From contig CANQOF010000005.1 of assembly GCA_947625405.1 (NCBI GenBank), forward strand, positions 48,234 through 112,233: DNA of 64,000 bases, written 5' to 3'. The translations under genes were made by a program, and so were the position numbers. Shown piece after piece: positions 24,647-34,191 of this stretch. Source of the stretch: an uncultured Atopobiaceae bacterium (GTDB taxonomy: Bacteria; Actinomycetota; Coriobacteriia; Coriobacteriales; Atopobiaceae). Every line of letters begins with the position of its first letter. The first letter of the stretch is position 1. A model generated the notes under the pieces. It did no database searches. It worked only from the letters and a program-made list of their open reading frames with translations, and was not told where the DNA came from.

Positions 24647-27349
24647 ATGCAAAAGCTCGAGAAGTTGCTGGCGGGCGAGATCGAGAGCCATGTGATGCCC
24701 TTCCTCTGGGTGCACGGCGAGCCGCATGAGCGCTACGCGGCGCAGCTGGACGCCATGCAGACCGCGGGCATTCGCGAGTTTTGCGTGGAGGCGCGCCCGC
24801 ATAACGACTTCGGCGGCCCCGGCTGGTTCGACGATCTCGGCTTCCTCCTCGAGGAGGCGAAGCGCCGCGGCATGGCCATGTGGCTCCTCGACGACAGCCA
24901 CTTCCCCACGGGCTCCGCCAACGGCGAGGTGAAGAAGCACCACCCCGAGCTCCAGAAGCGCTACCTGCGCCTCGCCACGTTCGACGTGTGTGGGCCGCTC
25001 GAGGGCGCCGAGCTGAATCTGCGCTACACGGCCGCAAGCCCCACGGACGAGATCCTCGCGGTACTCGCGTGTCGACGAACCTCGCCTGACGAGCCGGACG
25101 TTTCCGAGACCGTGGACCTCACGCACACGCTCCACTCTCGCGCGGACTACGAGACGGGCAAGCCGGTCGTAGGCTGGGACGGCAAGCCCATGGGCTTTGA
25201 CCAGGGCCCGTGCGCCGTGGTGGACCTCGACCTCGGCGAGGGGCTTTGGTATGTGAACGTGCTCTACACGAGCTTCGGCGGCGGCGAGAAGGAGACCGAG
25301 GGCTATTTGAACCCGATCGACCCCGAGGCCACGCGCGTGCTCGTGGACACGGTCTACGAGCCGGTGTACGAGCACTTTGCCGCGGACTTCGGCACCACCT
25401 TCAAGGGCTTCTTCTCAGACGAGCCGCGCTTCGGAAACATCCACGGCGCGGAGAACGCCTCCATCGGGCGCAACCCGCAGATGGTGCTCCCGTGGCGGGC
25501 GGACCTCGCGAAGCTCCTCGCGGAGCGCCTGCACACGACCTCGCTCGCGGGCCTCGACGAGAAAAGCGTGCTCGCCTACCTTCCGCTTCTCTTCTTCGGC
25601 GAGAGCGAGGCGGCGCACGTCATGCGCTATGCCTACATGGATCTCGTCTCCGAGCTCTATTCTGAAAGCTTCGACGGCGTGCTCGGGCGCTGGTGCGAGG
25701 CGCACGGCGTCGAGCGCATCGGGCACGTGATCGAGGACAACAACGCCGCCGCGCGTCTCGGCTACGGCCCCGGCCACTACTTCCGCGCGCTCGCCCACGC
25801 GAGCATGGCGGGCGTGGATGTGGTGATGGAACAGCTCATGCCGGGCTACGACGAGGGCTTCTTCCGCGGCTTCCACAAGCCCGGCTGGGAGATGGCGTTC
25901 TTCACGTACGTGCTCGGCAAACTCGGTGGCTCGCTCGCGCACTTGAACGAGGCCACGCGCGGGCGCTGCATGGCCGAGGTATTCGGCGCCTACGGCTGGG
26001 AAGAGGGCAACAAGCTCGGCAAATGGATGATCGACTACATGCTCTCGCGGGGCGTGAACTACTTCGTGCCGCACGCCTTTGACGCGGCCGACTTCCCCGA
26101 TCCCGACTGCCCGCCGCACCTCGCCGCCTGGGGCCACAACCCCCAGACCGGAAACTTCGGCGAGCTCATGGCCTATACGCAGCGCCTCTCGACGCTGCTT
26201 TCGGGCGGCTACTACCGCCCGCAGGTGGCGCTCTGGTTCAACGCCGAGGCCGAGTGGAGCGGAGAATGGCAGAAGGTGGAGGAGCCGGCGCGCGCGATGG
26301 GCAGGGCGCAGATCGAGTACGACCTCGTGTCCACGGACTACCTCTGCGATGACTGCATGATCGTGCACGACGCATGGTGCTTCGTCTGCGGCAAGGACAC
26401 GTTCAACGCGCTCGTGCTCCCGTGGGCAGAGGCCATGCCGAGGCGCGTGCTCGAACGCGCGCTCGACATCGCCGAAAGCGTGGCGCCCGTGTTCTTCGTG
26501 GACGGCCTGCCCACGCGCACCTCCGAGGGCGACGACGCCACGGAGCTCCTCGCCGAGCTCGCGAGCTCGAAGAACGTGGTCGTGGTGAAGCGGGCCGACC
26601 TCGCGCCCGCGCTCATCGCGGCCGAGCTTCGCGAGCTCACGCCGAGCGTGGACGTGCCGTGGCTTCGCACCTACAGCTACGGCCAGCGCGACGGCCTCGT
26701 GTACCTCCTCGTGAACGAGCATCCGTCGCTTCGCGTGGAATGCGAGCTCACGGGCGCCGTGGAAGGACACACCTACGTCTACGACGCCTTCGAGAACACG
26801 CTCGTGGAGGATCCGCATGCCTTCGAGCTCGACCTTGCGCCCTACGGCTCGAAGGTGGTGATCGTGACGAAGGACCCGATCTCAGGCGCCACTTCGGCGA
26901 GCGAGACCTTCGTGGAGAACCACGCGCGCGAGCTCGAAGAATGCGAGCTCTCGCTCGCGCCAATGGAGGAGGGCTGCGAGGCGTGGGCGCCGATCGCCAC
27001 GCTCGAGCGCCCCGCGTACGTGAGCAAGCTCGAGGGACTCGACTCCTTCTGCGGACTCATCCGTTACGCCTTCAAGCCCGAGCTCTCGGGCTCCGAGGCC
27101 TCCGGGTGCGTGCGCCTTACGCTCGAGGGCGTGCAGGAGGGCGCGACCGTCTTCGCGAATGGCGAGCGCGTGGGCACGAGGATCGTGGGCGATTACATCT
27201 TCGACCTCACGGGCAGGCTCTGCGAGGGCGAGAACGAGCTCGTGGTGGAACTCGACACGACGCTCGGCCGCGCCATGGACGACTTCATCAGCCAGGTGCT
27301 GCCGATCCGCCCGACGGGCATGAAGGGCGCGCGCCTCTCGTTTGGCTGA
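24647..27349 (+). CDS. large cytoplasmic glycoside hydrolase (GH106-like), copy A
   Basis: This 900-residue protein has an N-terminal barrel whose pattern (MPFLWVHGEPHERYAAQLDA, GIREFCVEARPH, RRGMAMWLLDDSHFPTGSAN) resembles family 106 rhamnosidase-type enzymes. A catalytic-looking acidic motif follows (FKGFFSDEPRFGN). The last ~150 residues form a galactose-binding-like sandwich (GCVRLTLEGVQEGATVFANG). There is no signal peptide. The start is the ATG after GAAAGGGGA. It follows the esterase gene and probably acts on the same imported glycoside. A full-length paralogue lies at 28682-31390 on the other strand. Family assignment is by motif memory only and the substrate is open. Confidence 0.65.
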   Translation: MQKLEKLLAGEIESHVMPFLWVHGEPHERYAAQLDAMQTAGIREFCVEARPHNDFGGPGWFDDLGFLLEEAKRRGMAMWLLDDSHFPTGSANGEVKKHHPELQKRYLRLATFDVCGPLEGAELNLRYTAASPTDEILAVLACRRTSPDEPDVSETVDLTHTLHSRADYETGKPVVGWDGKPMGFDQGPCAVVDLDLGEGLWYVNVLYTSFGGGEKETEGYLNPIDPEATRVLVDTVYEPVYEHFAADFGTTFKGFFSDEPRFGNIHGAENASIGRNPQMVLPWRADLAKLLAERLHTTSLAGLDEKSVLAYLPLLFFGESEAAHVMRYAYMDLVSELYSESFDGVLGRWCEAHGVERIGHVIEDNNAAARLGYGPGHYFRALAHASMAGVDVVMEQLMPGYDEGFFRGFHKPGWEMAFFTYVLGKLGGSLAHLNEATRGRCMAEVFGAYGWEEGNKLGKWMIDYMLSRGVNYFVPHAFDAADFPDPDCPPHLAAWGHNPQTGNFGELMAYTQRLSTLLSGGYYRPQVALWFNAEAEWSGEWQKVEEPARAMGRAQIEYDLVSTDYLCDDCMIVHDAWCFVCGKDTFNALVLPWAEAMPRRVLERALDIAESVAPVFFVDGLPTRTSEGDDATELLAELASSKNVVVVKRADLAPALIAAELRELTPSVDVPWLRTYSYGQRDGLVYLLVNEHPSLRVECELTGAVEGHTYVYDAFENTLVEDPHAFELDLAPYGSKVVIVTKDPISGATSASETFVENHARELEECELSLAPMEEGCEAWAPIATLERPAYVSKLEGLDSFCGLIRYAFKPELSGSEASGCVRLTLEGVQEGATVFANGERVGTRIVGDYIFDLTGRLCEGENELVVELDTTLGRAMDDFISQVLPIRPTGMKGARLSFG

Positions 27350-27379
27350 CGCTGCGGCACGCTTGCGCGCGATCTCTGC

Positions 27380-27530
27380 CAAGACAGTAGGGACGGTCCT
27401 TTTGTCTTGCGAGCAGCGCCTCTAGCAGCGGAAACGCCGCAAGACGAAAGGGACGGTTCTTCTGTCTTGGAAAAGCCGCAGGTAGACGGCTTGCCGCAAG
27501 ACAAAAGGACCGTCCCTACTGTCTTGCGGG
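27380..27530. repeat. cluster of AAGACAGWAGGACGGTCC-type palindromic repeats
   Basis: Three related units at about 27381-27411, 27440-27470 and 27498-27530 carry GGGACGGTCCTTTTGTCTTG or its inverse. The first and third are nearly exact inverted copies, so the cluster can fold into a long stem. A similar cluster lies at 34326-34508. Together the two clusters border the LacI gene and the minus-strand operon. Confidence 0.8.
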
Positions 27531-27553
27531 GGAGCAGATTCGCTACACTCGGG

Positions 27554-27567
27554 CAAACGTTTACGTA
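27554..27567. promoter_or_regulatory. AAACGTTT operator of the second LacI gene
   Basis: GCAAACGTTTACGTA lies 23 bases before the LacI start codon, just after a TACACT hexamer (27544-27549) that could be the -10 box. The position fits autorepression. Five other copies of the core occur in the window. Confidence 0.65.
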
Positions 27568-27589
27568 GCGCGGGTGCAGGGAGGTGCGT

Positions 27590-28603
27590 ATGGCCCAGTC
27601 GAAGAGGCCCATCTCCATGCGGGAAGTGGCCGAGCTTGCCGGCGTCTCCATCGCCACCGTCTCGCGCGTGATCAACGGCCTCGGCGGTTTTTCAGAGGAA
27701 ACGCGCGAGCGCGTGGAAAAGGTCATCAAGGAAAACGGCTACATCGCGAACCAAGCGGCGAAGAGCCTCCGCGAAGCGCGCACCCGCACCATCGGGATGA
27801 TCGTCCCCGACATCACGAACGACTTCTTCTCCACGCTCGCGCTCCAGGCCGAGCGCGCCTTTGCCGACGAGGGCTACTCGGTGCTCATCTGCAACGACGA
27901 GAACGACGCCGAGCGTGGCGAACACTACCTGCGCACGCTCATCAGCAAGCGAGTGGACGGCATCATCTGCATCAGCGGGCGCACCACCTTCGACGAGGAC
28001 GAGGTGCCGGGCAACGTGCCCATCGTCTACGTCGACCGCTTTCCCGAGCGCTCGGCGGACATCCCGCGCGTGATCTCGGATGACCTTCGCGGCGGCCGCC
28101 TCGCCACGGAGCATCTCATCGAGCACGGCTGCGAGCGGATCGCCTTCATGACGGGCGCGCACAGCGCCATCTCCGTGCAAAACCGCGGGATAGGCTACGA
28201 GCAGGCACTCGAGGCCCACGGGCTCGCGGTGGATCCTGGGCTTCGCATCGAGCTCAAGGGGCGTGTGCGTCGCTTTCAGGAGGCGCGCGAGACGCTTTCG
28301 GAGGTAATCAACTCGGGCGTGGAATTCGACGGCATCTTCGCGATGAACGACGTGATAGCCGTGGGCGCGCTCCTCGCCCTTTGCGACGCGGGCATCCGCG
28401 TTCCCGAGGACGTGAAGGTCGTTGGCTTCGACGATTCCATCTACGCGAGCATCGCCACGCCCGCGCTCTCGAGCGTCCGGCGCTTCCCCGAACAGATGGC
28501 GCGCCATGGGTGCGATGCGCTCTTGAGCCTCATCGAGGGAAACGATGTGGAGCTCGAGGATACCGTCCCCGTCGAGCTCGTCATGCGGGAGTCAACCAGG
28601 TAG
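27590..28603 (+). CDS. LacI-family transcriptional regulator
   Basis: The 337-residue protein has a canonical LacI helix-turn-helix (SMREVAELAGVSIATVSRVI) with hinge and a sugar-binding domain ending in VVGFDDSIYASIATPALSSV. The ATG behind GGGAGG is preferred to a GTG two codons earlier. An AAACGTTT operator sits in its own promoter. Matching sites precede the esterase A gene, the rpe-rpiB-esterase B-glycosidase B operon and the PTS EIIBC gene. This makes it the probable repressor of those units. It sits at the centre of the inverted duplication and is the only single-copy gene there. Confidence 0.88.
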   Translation: MAQSKRPISMREVAELAGVSIATVSRVINGLGGFSEETRERVEKVIKENGYIANQAAKSLREARTRTIGMIVPDITNDFFSTLALQAERAFADEGYSVLICNDENDAERGEHYLRTLISKRVDGIICISGRTTFDEDEVPGNVPIVYVDRFPERSADIPRVISDDLRGGRLATEHLIEHGCERIAFMTGAHSAISVQNRGIGYEQALEAHGLAVDPGLRIELKGRVRRFQEARETLSEVINSGVEFDGIFAMNDVIAVGALLALCDAGIRVPEDVKVVGFDDSIYASIATPALSSVRRFPEQMARHGCDALLSLIEGNDVELEDTVPVELVMRESTR

Positions 28604-28616
28604 GGCAATTTCGATG

Positions 28617-28664
28617 CGCGAACCCGCTTGCGGTGCACCGGGAGGTGCGGCAAGCGGGTTCGCG
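28617..28664. terminator. bidirectional hairpin terminator
   Basis: A perfect 15-bp stem (CGCGAACCCGCTTGC, 28617-28631, with 28650-28664) and an 18-base loop separate the convergent LacI and glycosidase B genes. No T-run is present. Confidence 0.7.
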
Positions 28665-28681
28665 TGGTCAAAGGGAGTGTG

Positions 28682-31390
28682 CTATTCCCCCAGCCAGAGG
28701 GTGGCGCCACAGAGGCCGGTGGGGTCGTTTGGCAGGTAGACGCCCATGAAGTCGTCGATCGCGCGGCCGAGGGAGTTGTCCGTCTCCACGACGATCTCGT
28801 TCTCGCCCGCCCTGAGCGCACCGTCCGCGCGGAAGGCGTAGGGCGCGACGATCGCGGTGCCGCAGTCCGTGCCGTTCACCGTCAACGTGGCGCCCTCTGA
28901 AACCCCTTCGAGCTCGACCTTCGCGGGCTTCGCGGCGTCGGCTTCGGAAAGCTCGAGCGTGAAGGCGTAGCGCGCCTTGCCGGAGAACGAGGCGAGCCCC
29001 TCGAGGCGGCTCACCCACTGCGGGCGTCCCTCGAGCGTGCGCGGCTCGTTCCACTCCTCGCACTTGCTTTCCATGGAGGCGAGGGTGAGGGTGGCGTCCT
29101 TGAGCTCGATGGCGCGCGTCCACGCCACGGGAGCGGGCGCGGGCTGGGCGCCCTCGAGCGCCTTCTCGCTCACGATGATGAGTTTCGAGGCGCAGGGGGC
29201 GAGGTCGATCTCGAAGGCGTGGCTATCCTCGACGAGCGTGTTCGCGAAGGGGTCGTAGACGTAGGCGTGGCCGGCGGGCGCTCCGGAGAGCGTGCAGCGC
29301 ACGGGATCCTTCGAGTGTTCGTTCACGAGGAAGAACACGTGATCAGCGCCTTGGGCGTAGCTATAGGTGCGAAGCCACGGCACCTCCACGCTGGGCGAAA
29401 GCGCGCGGAGCCCCGCCTCGCACGCGGCCTCGGCGAGCACGCCGAGCGCGACGACCCGCACCTCGTCCTCAGCCGCGAGCGCCTTGAGGAGCGCGTCCAC
29501 GTCTTCGCCTTCGGAGGCGCGCGACGGGAGTCCGTCGACGAAGAAGACGGGGATCTTCGCCTCGGCGAGCGCGCGCACCTTCTCGAGCAGGCGCGTTGGC
29601 ATGGCCTCCCCCCAGGGGAGCACGAGCGCGCGGAAGGTCTCGCTTCCGCAGGTGAACGTCTTCGCGGCGGAGTCGATGCGCGCCACGTCGAGGTAGTCGG
29701 TGGGCACGATGTCGTACTCGATCGTCGCGCGTCCGAGCTCGCGTGCCGGCTCCTCCATGAGCTGCCAGCTCCCGCTCCACTCGGCCTCGGCGTTGAACCA
29801 GAGCGCGACGGGCGCGTCATAGGAGCCGCCGGTGAGGAGCGTCGCGACGCGCTGGCCGTAGGCCACGAGCCGGCCGAAGTTGTCGAAGAGCGGATTATGG
29901 CCCCACGCGTGGAACTGCGGCGGGTTGTCCATGTCGGGGAACTCGGTGGCGTCGAAGGCGTGCGGCACGAAGTAGTTCACGCCGCGCACGAGCATGTAGT
30001 CGAGCATCCACTTGCAGAGCTTGTTGCCCTCGGCCCAGCCGTAGGCGCCGAAGACCTCGGCCATGCAGCGCCCCTGCTTCTTCGCGTCGAGGTGCGCGTG
30101 CGAGCCGCCGAGCTTGCCGAGCACGTAGGTGAAGAACGCCATCTCCCAGCCCGGCTTGTGGAAACCGCGGAAGTACCCGCAGTCATAGCCAGGCATGAGC
30201 TGCTCCATCACCACGTCCACGCCGCCCATGCTCGCGGGCTCGAGCGCGCGGAAGTAGTGCCCCGAGCCGTAGCCGAGGCGCGCGACGGCGTTGTTGTCCT
30301 CGATGATGTGGCCGATCTTCTCCACGCCGTGCTCTCGGCACCACGCGGCCATCACGCCCTCGAAGTTCTCGCCGTAGAGCTCGGAGACGAGGTCCATGTA
30401 GGCGTAGCGCAGCACGTGCGCGGCCTCGCAATCGCCCACGAAGAGGAGCGGAAGATAGGGGAGGAGCGTCTGCGCGTCGAGCCCTTCGAGGCAGGTGCCC
30501 TCGAGGTGCGCGGCGAGGAGCTTGGCGAGGTCCTCTCGCCAAGGAAGCACCATGCTCGGATTGCGCCCGATGGAGGCGTCTTCCGAGCCGTGGATGTTTC
30601 CGAAGCGCGCCTCGTCTGAGAAGAAGCCTTTGAAGGTGGTGCCGAAGTAGTCCGAGAAGCGGTCATAGAACTCTTGGTAGATGGTGTCGATGAGCACCTG
30701 CGTGGCCGCGGGATCGAGCGGGTTCAAATACCCCTCGGTCATCTTCTCGCCGCCCTCGAAGCTCGTGTAGAGCACGTTCACGTACCACTGGCCCTCGCCG
30801 ATGCCGTCGAGCGCCACCACCGGGCAGGGGCCATAGTCGTGGCCGGTGGGGTGGTTTGTCCAATCGAACTCGGGGCGCCCGGTGAGGTAGTCCGCGCGCT
30901 CGGTGATCCCCTGCGTGAGGTCGACCGTCTCGGTGACGTCGGGCTCGTCGGCCTCGGTGCGCCTCTGCGCGAAGATGCCGAGGATGCGATCGCCGGGCGC
31001 GGCGGCCGTGTAGCGGAGGTTCAGATCGGCGCCCTCGACGGGGCCGAGCACGTCGAAGGTCGCGAGGCGCAGGAAGCGCTTGCGCAGCTCGGGGTGTTGC
31101 TTTTGCACCTCGCCGTTCGCGGTGCCCGTGGGGAAGTGGCTGTCATCGAGCGACCACACGCCCATGCCGCGGCGCTTTCCCTCCTCGAGGAGAAACGCGA
31201 CGTCGCCCCACCACTGCTCGCTCCCATAGTTCTCATAGAAGCGCGGCTCGATGCAGAACTCGCGGATGCCCGCCTCCTGCATGGCGTCGAGCTGGCCGGC
31301 GTAGCGCTCATGCGGCTCGCCACGCACCCAGAGGAAGGGCATCACGTGACTCTCGGTATTGCCCGCGAGCAGCTGTTGGAGCTTTTGCAT
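28682..31390 (-). CDS. large cytoplasmic glycoside hydrolase (GH106-like), copy B
   Basis: A 902-residue paralogue of the plus-strand glycosidase. The same landmarks are present: SHVMPFLWVRGEPHERYAG, RRGMGVWSLDDSHFPTGTAN, FKGFFSDEARFGN in place of SDEPRF, WFNAEAEWSG, and the C-terminal binding domain (VELEGVSEGATLTVNG). No signal peptide. The ATG is preceded by AGGAACGCACG. It is the last gene of the presumed minus-strand operon rpe-rpiB-esterase B-glycosidase B. The substitution P to A in the SDEP motif could reflect a shifted specificity between the copies. Substrate unknown; a deoxy- or branched-sugar glycoside would fit the neighbours. Confidence 0.65.
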   Translation of the reverse strand: MQKLQQLLAGNTESHVMPFLWVRGEPHERYAGQLDAMQEAGIREFCIEPRFYENYGSEQWWGDVAFLLEEGKRRGMGVWSLDDSHFPTGTANGEVQKQHPELRKRFLRLATFDVLGPVEGADLNLRYTAAAPGDRILGIFAQRRTEADEPDVTETVDLTQGITERADYLTGRPEFDWTNHPTGHDYGPCPVVALDGIGEGQWYVNVLYTSFEGGEKMTEGYLNPLDPAATQVLIDTIYQEFYDRFSDYFGTTFKGFFSDEARFGNIHGSEDASIGRNPSMVLPWREDLAKLLAAHLEGTCLEGLDAQTLLPYLPLLFVGDCEAAHVLRYAYMDLVSELYGENFEGVMAAWCREHGVEKIGHIIEDNNAVARLGYGSGHYFRALEPASMGGVDVVMEQLMPGYDCGYFRGFHKPGWEMAFFTYVLGKLGGSHAHLDAKKQGRCMAEVFGAYGWAEGNKLCKWMLDYMLVRGVNYFVPHAFDATEFPDMDNPPQFHAWGHNPLFDNFGRLVAYGQRVATLLTGGSYDAPVALWFNAEAEWSGSWQLMEEPARELGRATIEYDIVPTDYLDVARIDSAAKTFTCGSETFRALVLPWGEAMPTRLLEKVRALAEAKIPVFFVDGLPSRASEGEDVDALLKALAAEDEVRVVALGVLAEAACEAGLRALSPSVEVPWLRTYSYAQGADHVFFLVNEHSKDPVRCTLSGAPAGHAYVYDPFANTLVEDSHAFEIDLAPCASKLIIVSEKALEGAQPAPAPVAWTRAIELKDATLTLASMESKCEEWNEPRTLEGRPQWVSRLEGLASFSGKARYAFTLELSEADAAKPAKVELEGVSEGATLTVNGTDCGTAIVAPYAFRADGALRAGENEIVVETDNSLGRAIDDFMGVYLPNDPTGLCGATLWLGE

Positions 31391-31428
31391 CGTGCGTTCC
31401 TTTCTTGTTCTTTCCGAATTGTCCTCCG

Positions 31429-31618
31429 GGGCATGGAACATATGGTTCGTCGCCCCCGGTTCCCGCTCGAACGATTACCGGATTTCACCGGCCCTTTTTC
31501 TCGGGTGACACACCTCCAATTGGCATACGGGCCTTGACTCCGGCGGACCGCTCCTCAAGGGCCGAGAAAAAGGATCTACTCACCACGGCTCCCACAGGGA
31601 GCGCCGTGTTCCACGCCC
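31429..31618. repeat. ~190-bp stem-core element, copy B
   Basis: The core is the same as copy A (CACCGGCCCTTTTTCTCGGG, ACACACCTCCAATTGGC, CGAGAAAAAGG, CACGGCTCCCACAGGG). The outer arms GGGCATGGAACA and TGTTCCACGCCC pair, but the right arm lacks about ten bases present on the left. The core reads in the same window direction as copy A although the surrounding genes are inverted. It therefore did not move together with them. Confidence 0.8.
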
Positions 31619-31627
31619 TTTGCCACG

Positions 31628-32956
31628 TTAACGAGTGTGCTTGCCAACCCATTGCCATAGCGTGACGGGGAAGCCGTCCCACATCACGTTCGTGCCGTCG
31701 AGCTCGGTCTTCACGGTGTCGTGGTAGACGTTGATCCACACCACGTGGCCCATGTAGCGCGTGGGCCGGCCGTCCTCGTCGTGGTAGGCGCCGGTCTCGT
31801 CGGCGATGTGATCGTAATAGGTGGCGTGCGCGTCGGCGGGGTGGTGCGCTTGGAGTCGCGGCCAAAGCGCCTTCAGGTGGTTCTCGGCGGTGACGAGCGG
31901 GTCGTCGTCCACCTGCACGAACCAGATCGGCGTCTTCGCCATGGCCGCGTATTCGGCGTCCGTGCCGAGTTCGCCCACCCAAGGCGCGCAGCACGCGACG
32001 GCGCAGGCGAAGGTCTCGGGATGGTCGGCGATGAGGCGGCAGGTCATGAAGCCGCCGTTCGAGAGGCCGCCGATATAGATGCGGGAGCGATCGACGTCGG
32101 GATGCGCTTCCACCACCTGTCGAAGGAGCTCCATCACGGCGTCCGCGTAGATGGTCTGGTTGTCGTCTTCCATCTGCCCGCTTCCGCTGTCCATCCAAAA
32201 CGTGGGGCAGGAGGGCACGAGCACGTAGGCGGCGCCGCCGAGCTTGGCCTGGATCTCGCCCTCGCCAAGCGCGACCACCTTGTTGCCGGTGACGGTGAGG
32301 TAGGGATCGTCTCCGCCTTCGCCGGCGCCATGGAGCCAGAGGAGGAGGGGCGCTTTCTCGAGCGGCTGCCATCTGGGCGCGAAGGGCCAGGTTTCGGCCG
32401 CCTTCCGCGCGTTCACTGCGGCGATGTCCGGCGAGTAGAGGCCATAGGCGAGCTCGATGCCCGCGAAGGTGCCGCAGCCGGAGAGATCCCAGCCGGCGAG
32501 CTGGGAGCACACGTCGCCCGCGCACTCGTCGAAGATGAGGCCCGAGAGGGGTGCCTCGTCTTCCGCGAGCGCGAGCATGGGAGCCGTCTGCGTCACGCGA
32601 AATCGCATCTCGCGAAGGCTCGAATAGAGGATCTCGCCGTCAACGCGCTTCGTGAGCTTGCATTCCGGCAGCTCAATGGCCACGTGCGCGCCCGTGGTGG
32701 CGCGCGTGCCGGCATCGCTCGCCGCGTAGGCATGGCGGACGGCCACGTAGCCCAGCGAGGGCTTGCCCACGGGGTCGGTGCGATGCTCCTTCGCGAGCGC
32801 GATCTCGCCCGTTTCGGGGTCGACGCGCTCCACGTAGACCGAGAACATGCCCTCGCGCACGTCTTCCGTGCGCACCTCCCCGGGGAGCTCGAGGATGAGC
32901 TTCGTCACGTAGGGGCCGTTGTCGGTGACCGTCGTGAAGGTCTGGTAGCGCGCCAT
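31628..32956 (-). CDS. alpha/beta-hydrolase esterase, copy B
   Basis: The 442-residue paralogue of the plus-strand esterase has the same catalytic pieces: WLHGAGEGGDDPY, GLSNGGFMTC with the nucleophile serine, QVDDDPLVTAENH and MGHVVWIN. The ATG chosen follows GAAAGG; an upstream GTG/ATG would add eight residues without a ribosome site. It lies between rpiB and glycosidase B in the minus-strand operon. Two paralogous esterase-glycosidase pairs in one regulon suggest two related acylated substrates or dosage of one. Confidence 0.78.
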   Translation of the reverse strand: MARYQTFTTVTDNGPYVTKLILELPGEVRTEDVREGMFSVYVERVDPETGEIALAKEHRTDPVGKPSLGYVAVRHAYAASDAGTRATTGAHVAIELPECKLTKRVDGEILYSSLREMRFRVTQTAPMLALAEDEAPLSGLIFDECAGDVCSQLAGWDLSGCGTFAGIELAYGLYSPDIAAVNARKAAETWPFAPRWQPLEKAPLLLWLHGAGEGGDDPYLTVTGNKVVALGEGEIQAKLGGAAYVLVPSCPTFWMDSGSGQMEDDNQTIYADAVMELLRQVVEAHPDVDRSRIYIGGLSNGGFMTCRLIADHPETFACAVACCAPWVGELGTDAEYAAMAKTPIWFVQVDDDPLVTAENHLKALWPRLQAHHPADAHATYYDHIADETGAYHDEDGRPTRYMGHVVWINVYHDTVKTELDGTNVMWDGFPVTLWQWVGKHTR

Positions 32957-33017
32957 GGATGCAGCCTTTCGGATCGTCATTGCATGAGCGGCGCCCGAGA
33001 CGTCGAGTTCGGGGACC

Positions 33018-33473
33018 TCACACGTTCAATTCTTGAGTTTCTTCGATCTCGGCGAGCATGGCGATGCGCTTTGCGTGCCGACCGCCCTCGAATTCGGCGG
33101 CGAGCCACTCGTCGACGATCATCTTCGCGAGCTCGCTTCCCACCACGCGGGCTCCGAACGCGATGATGTTCGTGTTGTTGTGCTCGCGGGAGAGCTTGGC
33201 CGTGTAGGGGTCGGAGCACACGCAGGCGCGCACGCCGCGCACCTTGTTCGCGGCGAGGGAGATGCCCACTCCGGTGCCGCAGATGAGGACGCCGAGGTCC
33301 ACGTCGCCCGCGGCCACGGCTTTGCCCACCGCAAAACCCGAGACGGGGTAGTCGAAGCGCTCGGGGGAGTTCGTGCCGAAGTCCACCACCTCGTGGCCCA
33401 TTTCCTCGAGGTGCGCTTTGATGATGCCCTTGAGCTCGACGGCCACGTGGTCGTTGCCGATGCCGATCCTCAT
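33018..33473 (-). CDS. rpiB: ribose-5-phosphate isomerase B / RpiB-LacAB family
   Basis: The 151-residue protein matches RpiB in length and motifs. It has GNDHVAVELK at the N-terminus, the catalytic cysteine in ICGTGVGISLAANKV, and SREHNNTNIIAFG. RpiB interconverts ribose 5-phosphate and ribulose 5-phosphate, and some members act on allose 6-phosphate. It is 37 bases downstream of the epimerase gene in the same operon, the arrangement seen in allose and pentose loci. Sugar specificity cannot be read from sequence. Confidence 0.9.
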   Translation of the reverse strand: MRIGIGNDHVAVELKGIIKAHLEEMGHEVVDFGTNSPERFDYPVSGFAVGKAVAAGDVDLGVLICGTGVGISLAANKVRGVRACVCSDPYTAKLSREHNNTNIIAFGARVVGSELAKMIVDEWLAAEFEGGRHAKRIAMLAEIEETQELNV

Positions 33474-33510
33474 TTCATGCCTCTCTTTCTTTAGGGTGCG
33501 CGGTGGGGTG

Positions 33511-34167
33511 CTAGGCGGCGATCAGCTGCCTCTCGCGAAGGCGCGCGAGGCTCTGCGCATAGTCGCCCTTGCCGAATAGCGCGCTCGTGCCGAGCACGAA
33601 GGCGTCCGCGCCAAGCTCCGTGAGCTGAGAGATGCGCTCGGGGCTGCAGGCGCCGTCGATCACCAGCGTATAGCCGAAGCGCTGCTTGAGCTCGGCGAAG
33701 CGCGCGATCTTCGGGAGGGTGAAGTCGAGGAAGGCCTGGCCTGCGAAGCCCGGGCTCACGGTCATCACCATGAGGTAGTCCACGAGGGGGAGGAGATCCT
33801 CGACGGCGGAGACGGGGGTCTCGGGGTTCACCGCAAGGCCGGCCTTGCGCCCTGCGGCGCGGATGGCGAGGAGCGCCTTCGCGGCGAAGTTTCCGGCCTC
33901 CGGGTGGATGTAGATGATGTCCGCGCCGGCATCGATGAAAAGGTCGAGCTTGGAAAGGGGATCGATGATCATCAGGTGCGCGTCGACGGGCTTTTCCGTG
34001 GCGGCCTTGATCGCGCGGATGTCGTTTGTGCCCATGGTGACGTTCGGCACGAAGACGCCGTCCATGATGTCGCAATGGAACGCGTCCACGCCCGCGGCGT
34101 CGAGGGCGTGGACCTCGTTCGCGAGATTGCCGAAGTCAGCGCACATCATGCTCGGATAGAGCTCCAT
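33511..34167 (-). CDS. ribulose-phosphate 3-epimerase family (possibly allulose-6-phosphate 3-epimerase)
   Basis: A 218-residue TIM-barrel epimerase with the metal-site histidines and aspartates in FHCDIMDGVFVPN, DAHLMI and VIDGACSPERI. Two details, IYIHPEAGN and MTVSPGFAGQAF with GTSALFG, look closer to AlsE (allulose-6-phosphate epimerase) than to housekeeping Rpe, which usually has HVEA and NPGFGGQ. It is the first gene of the minus-strand operon and has a promoter overlapped by AAACGTTT-type operators. It would connect the sugar released by the esterase/glycosidase to pentose or hexose phosphate pools. Confidence 0.85.
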   Translation of the reverse strand: MELYPSMMCADFGNLANEVHALDAAGVDAFHCDIMDGVFVPNVTMGTNDIRAIKAATEKPVDAHLMIIDPLSKLDLFIDAGADIIYIHPEAGNFAAKALLAIRAAGRKAGLAVNPETPVSAVEDLLPLVDYLMVMTVSPGFAGQAFLDFTLPKIARFAELKQRFGYTLVIDGACSPERISQLTELGADAFVLGTSALFGKGDYAQSLARLRERQLIAA

Positions 34168-34191
34168 GGGTTCGTCCTTTCCCAGAGGAAG

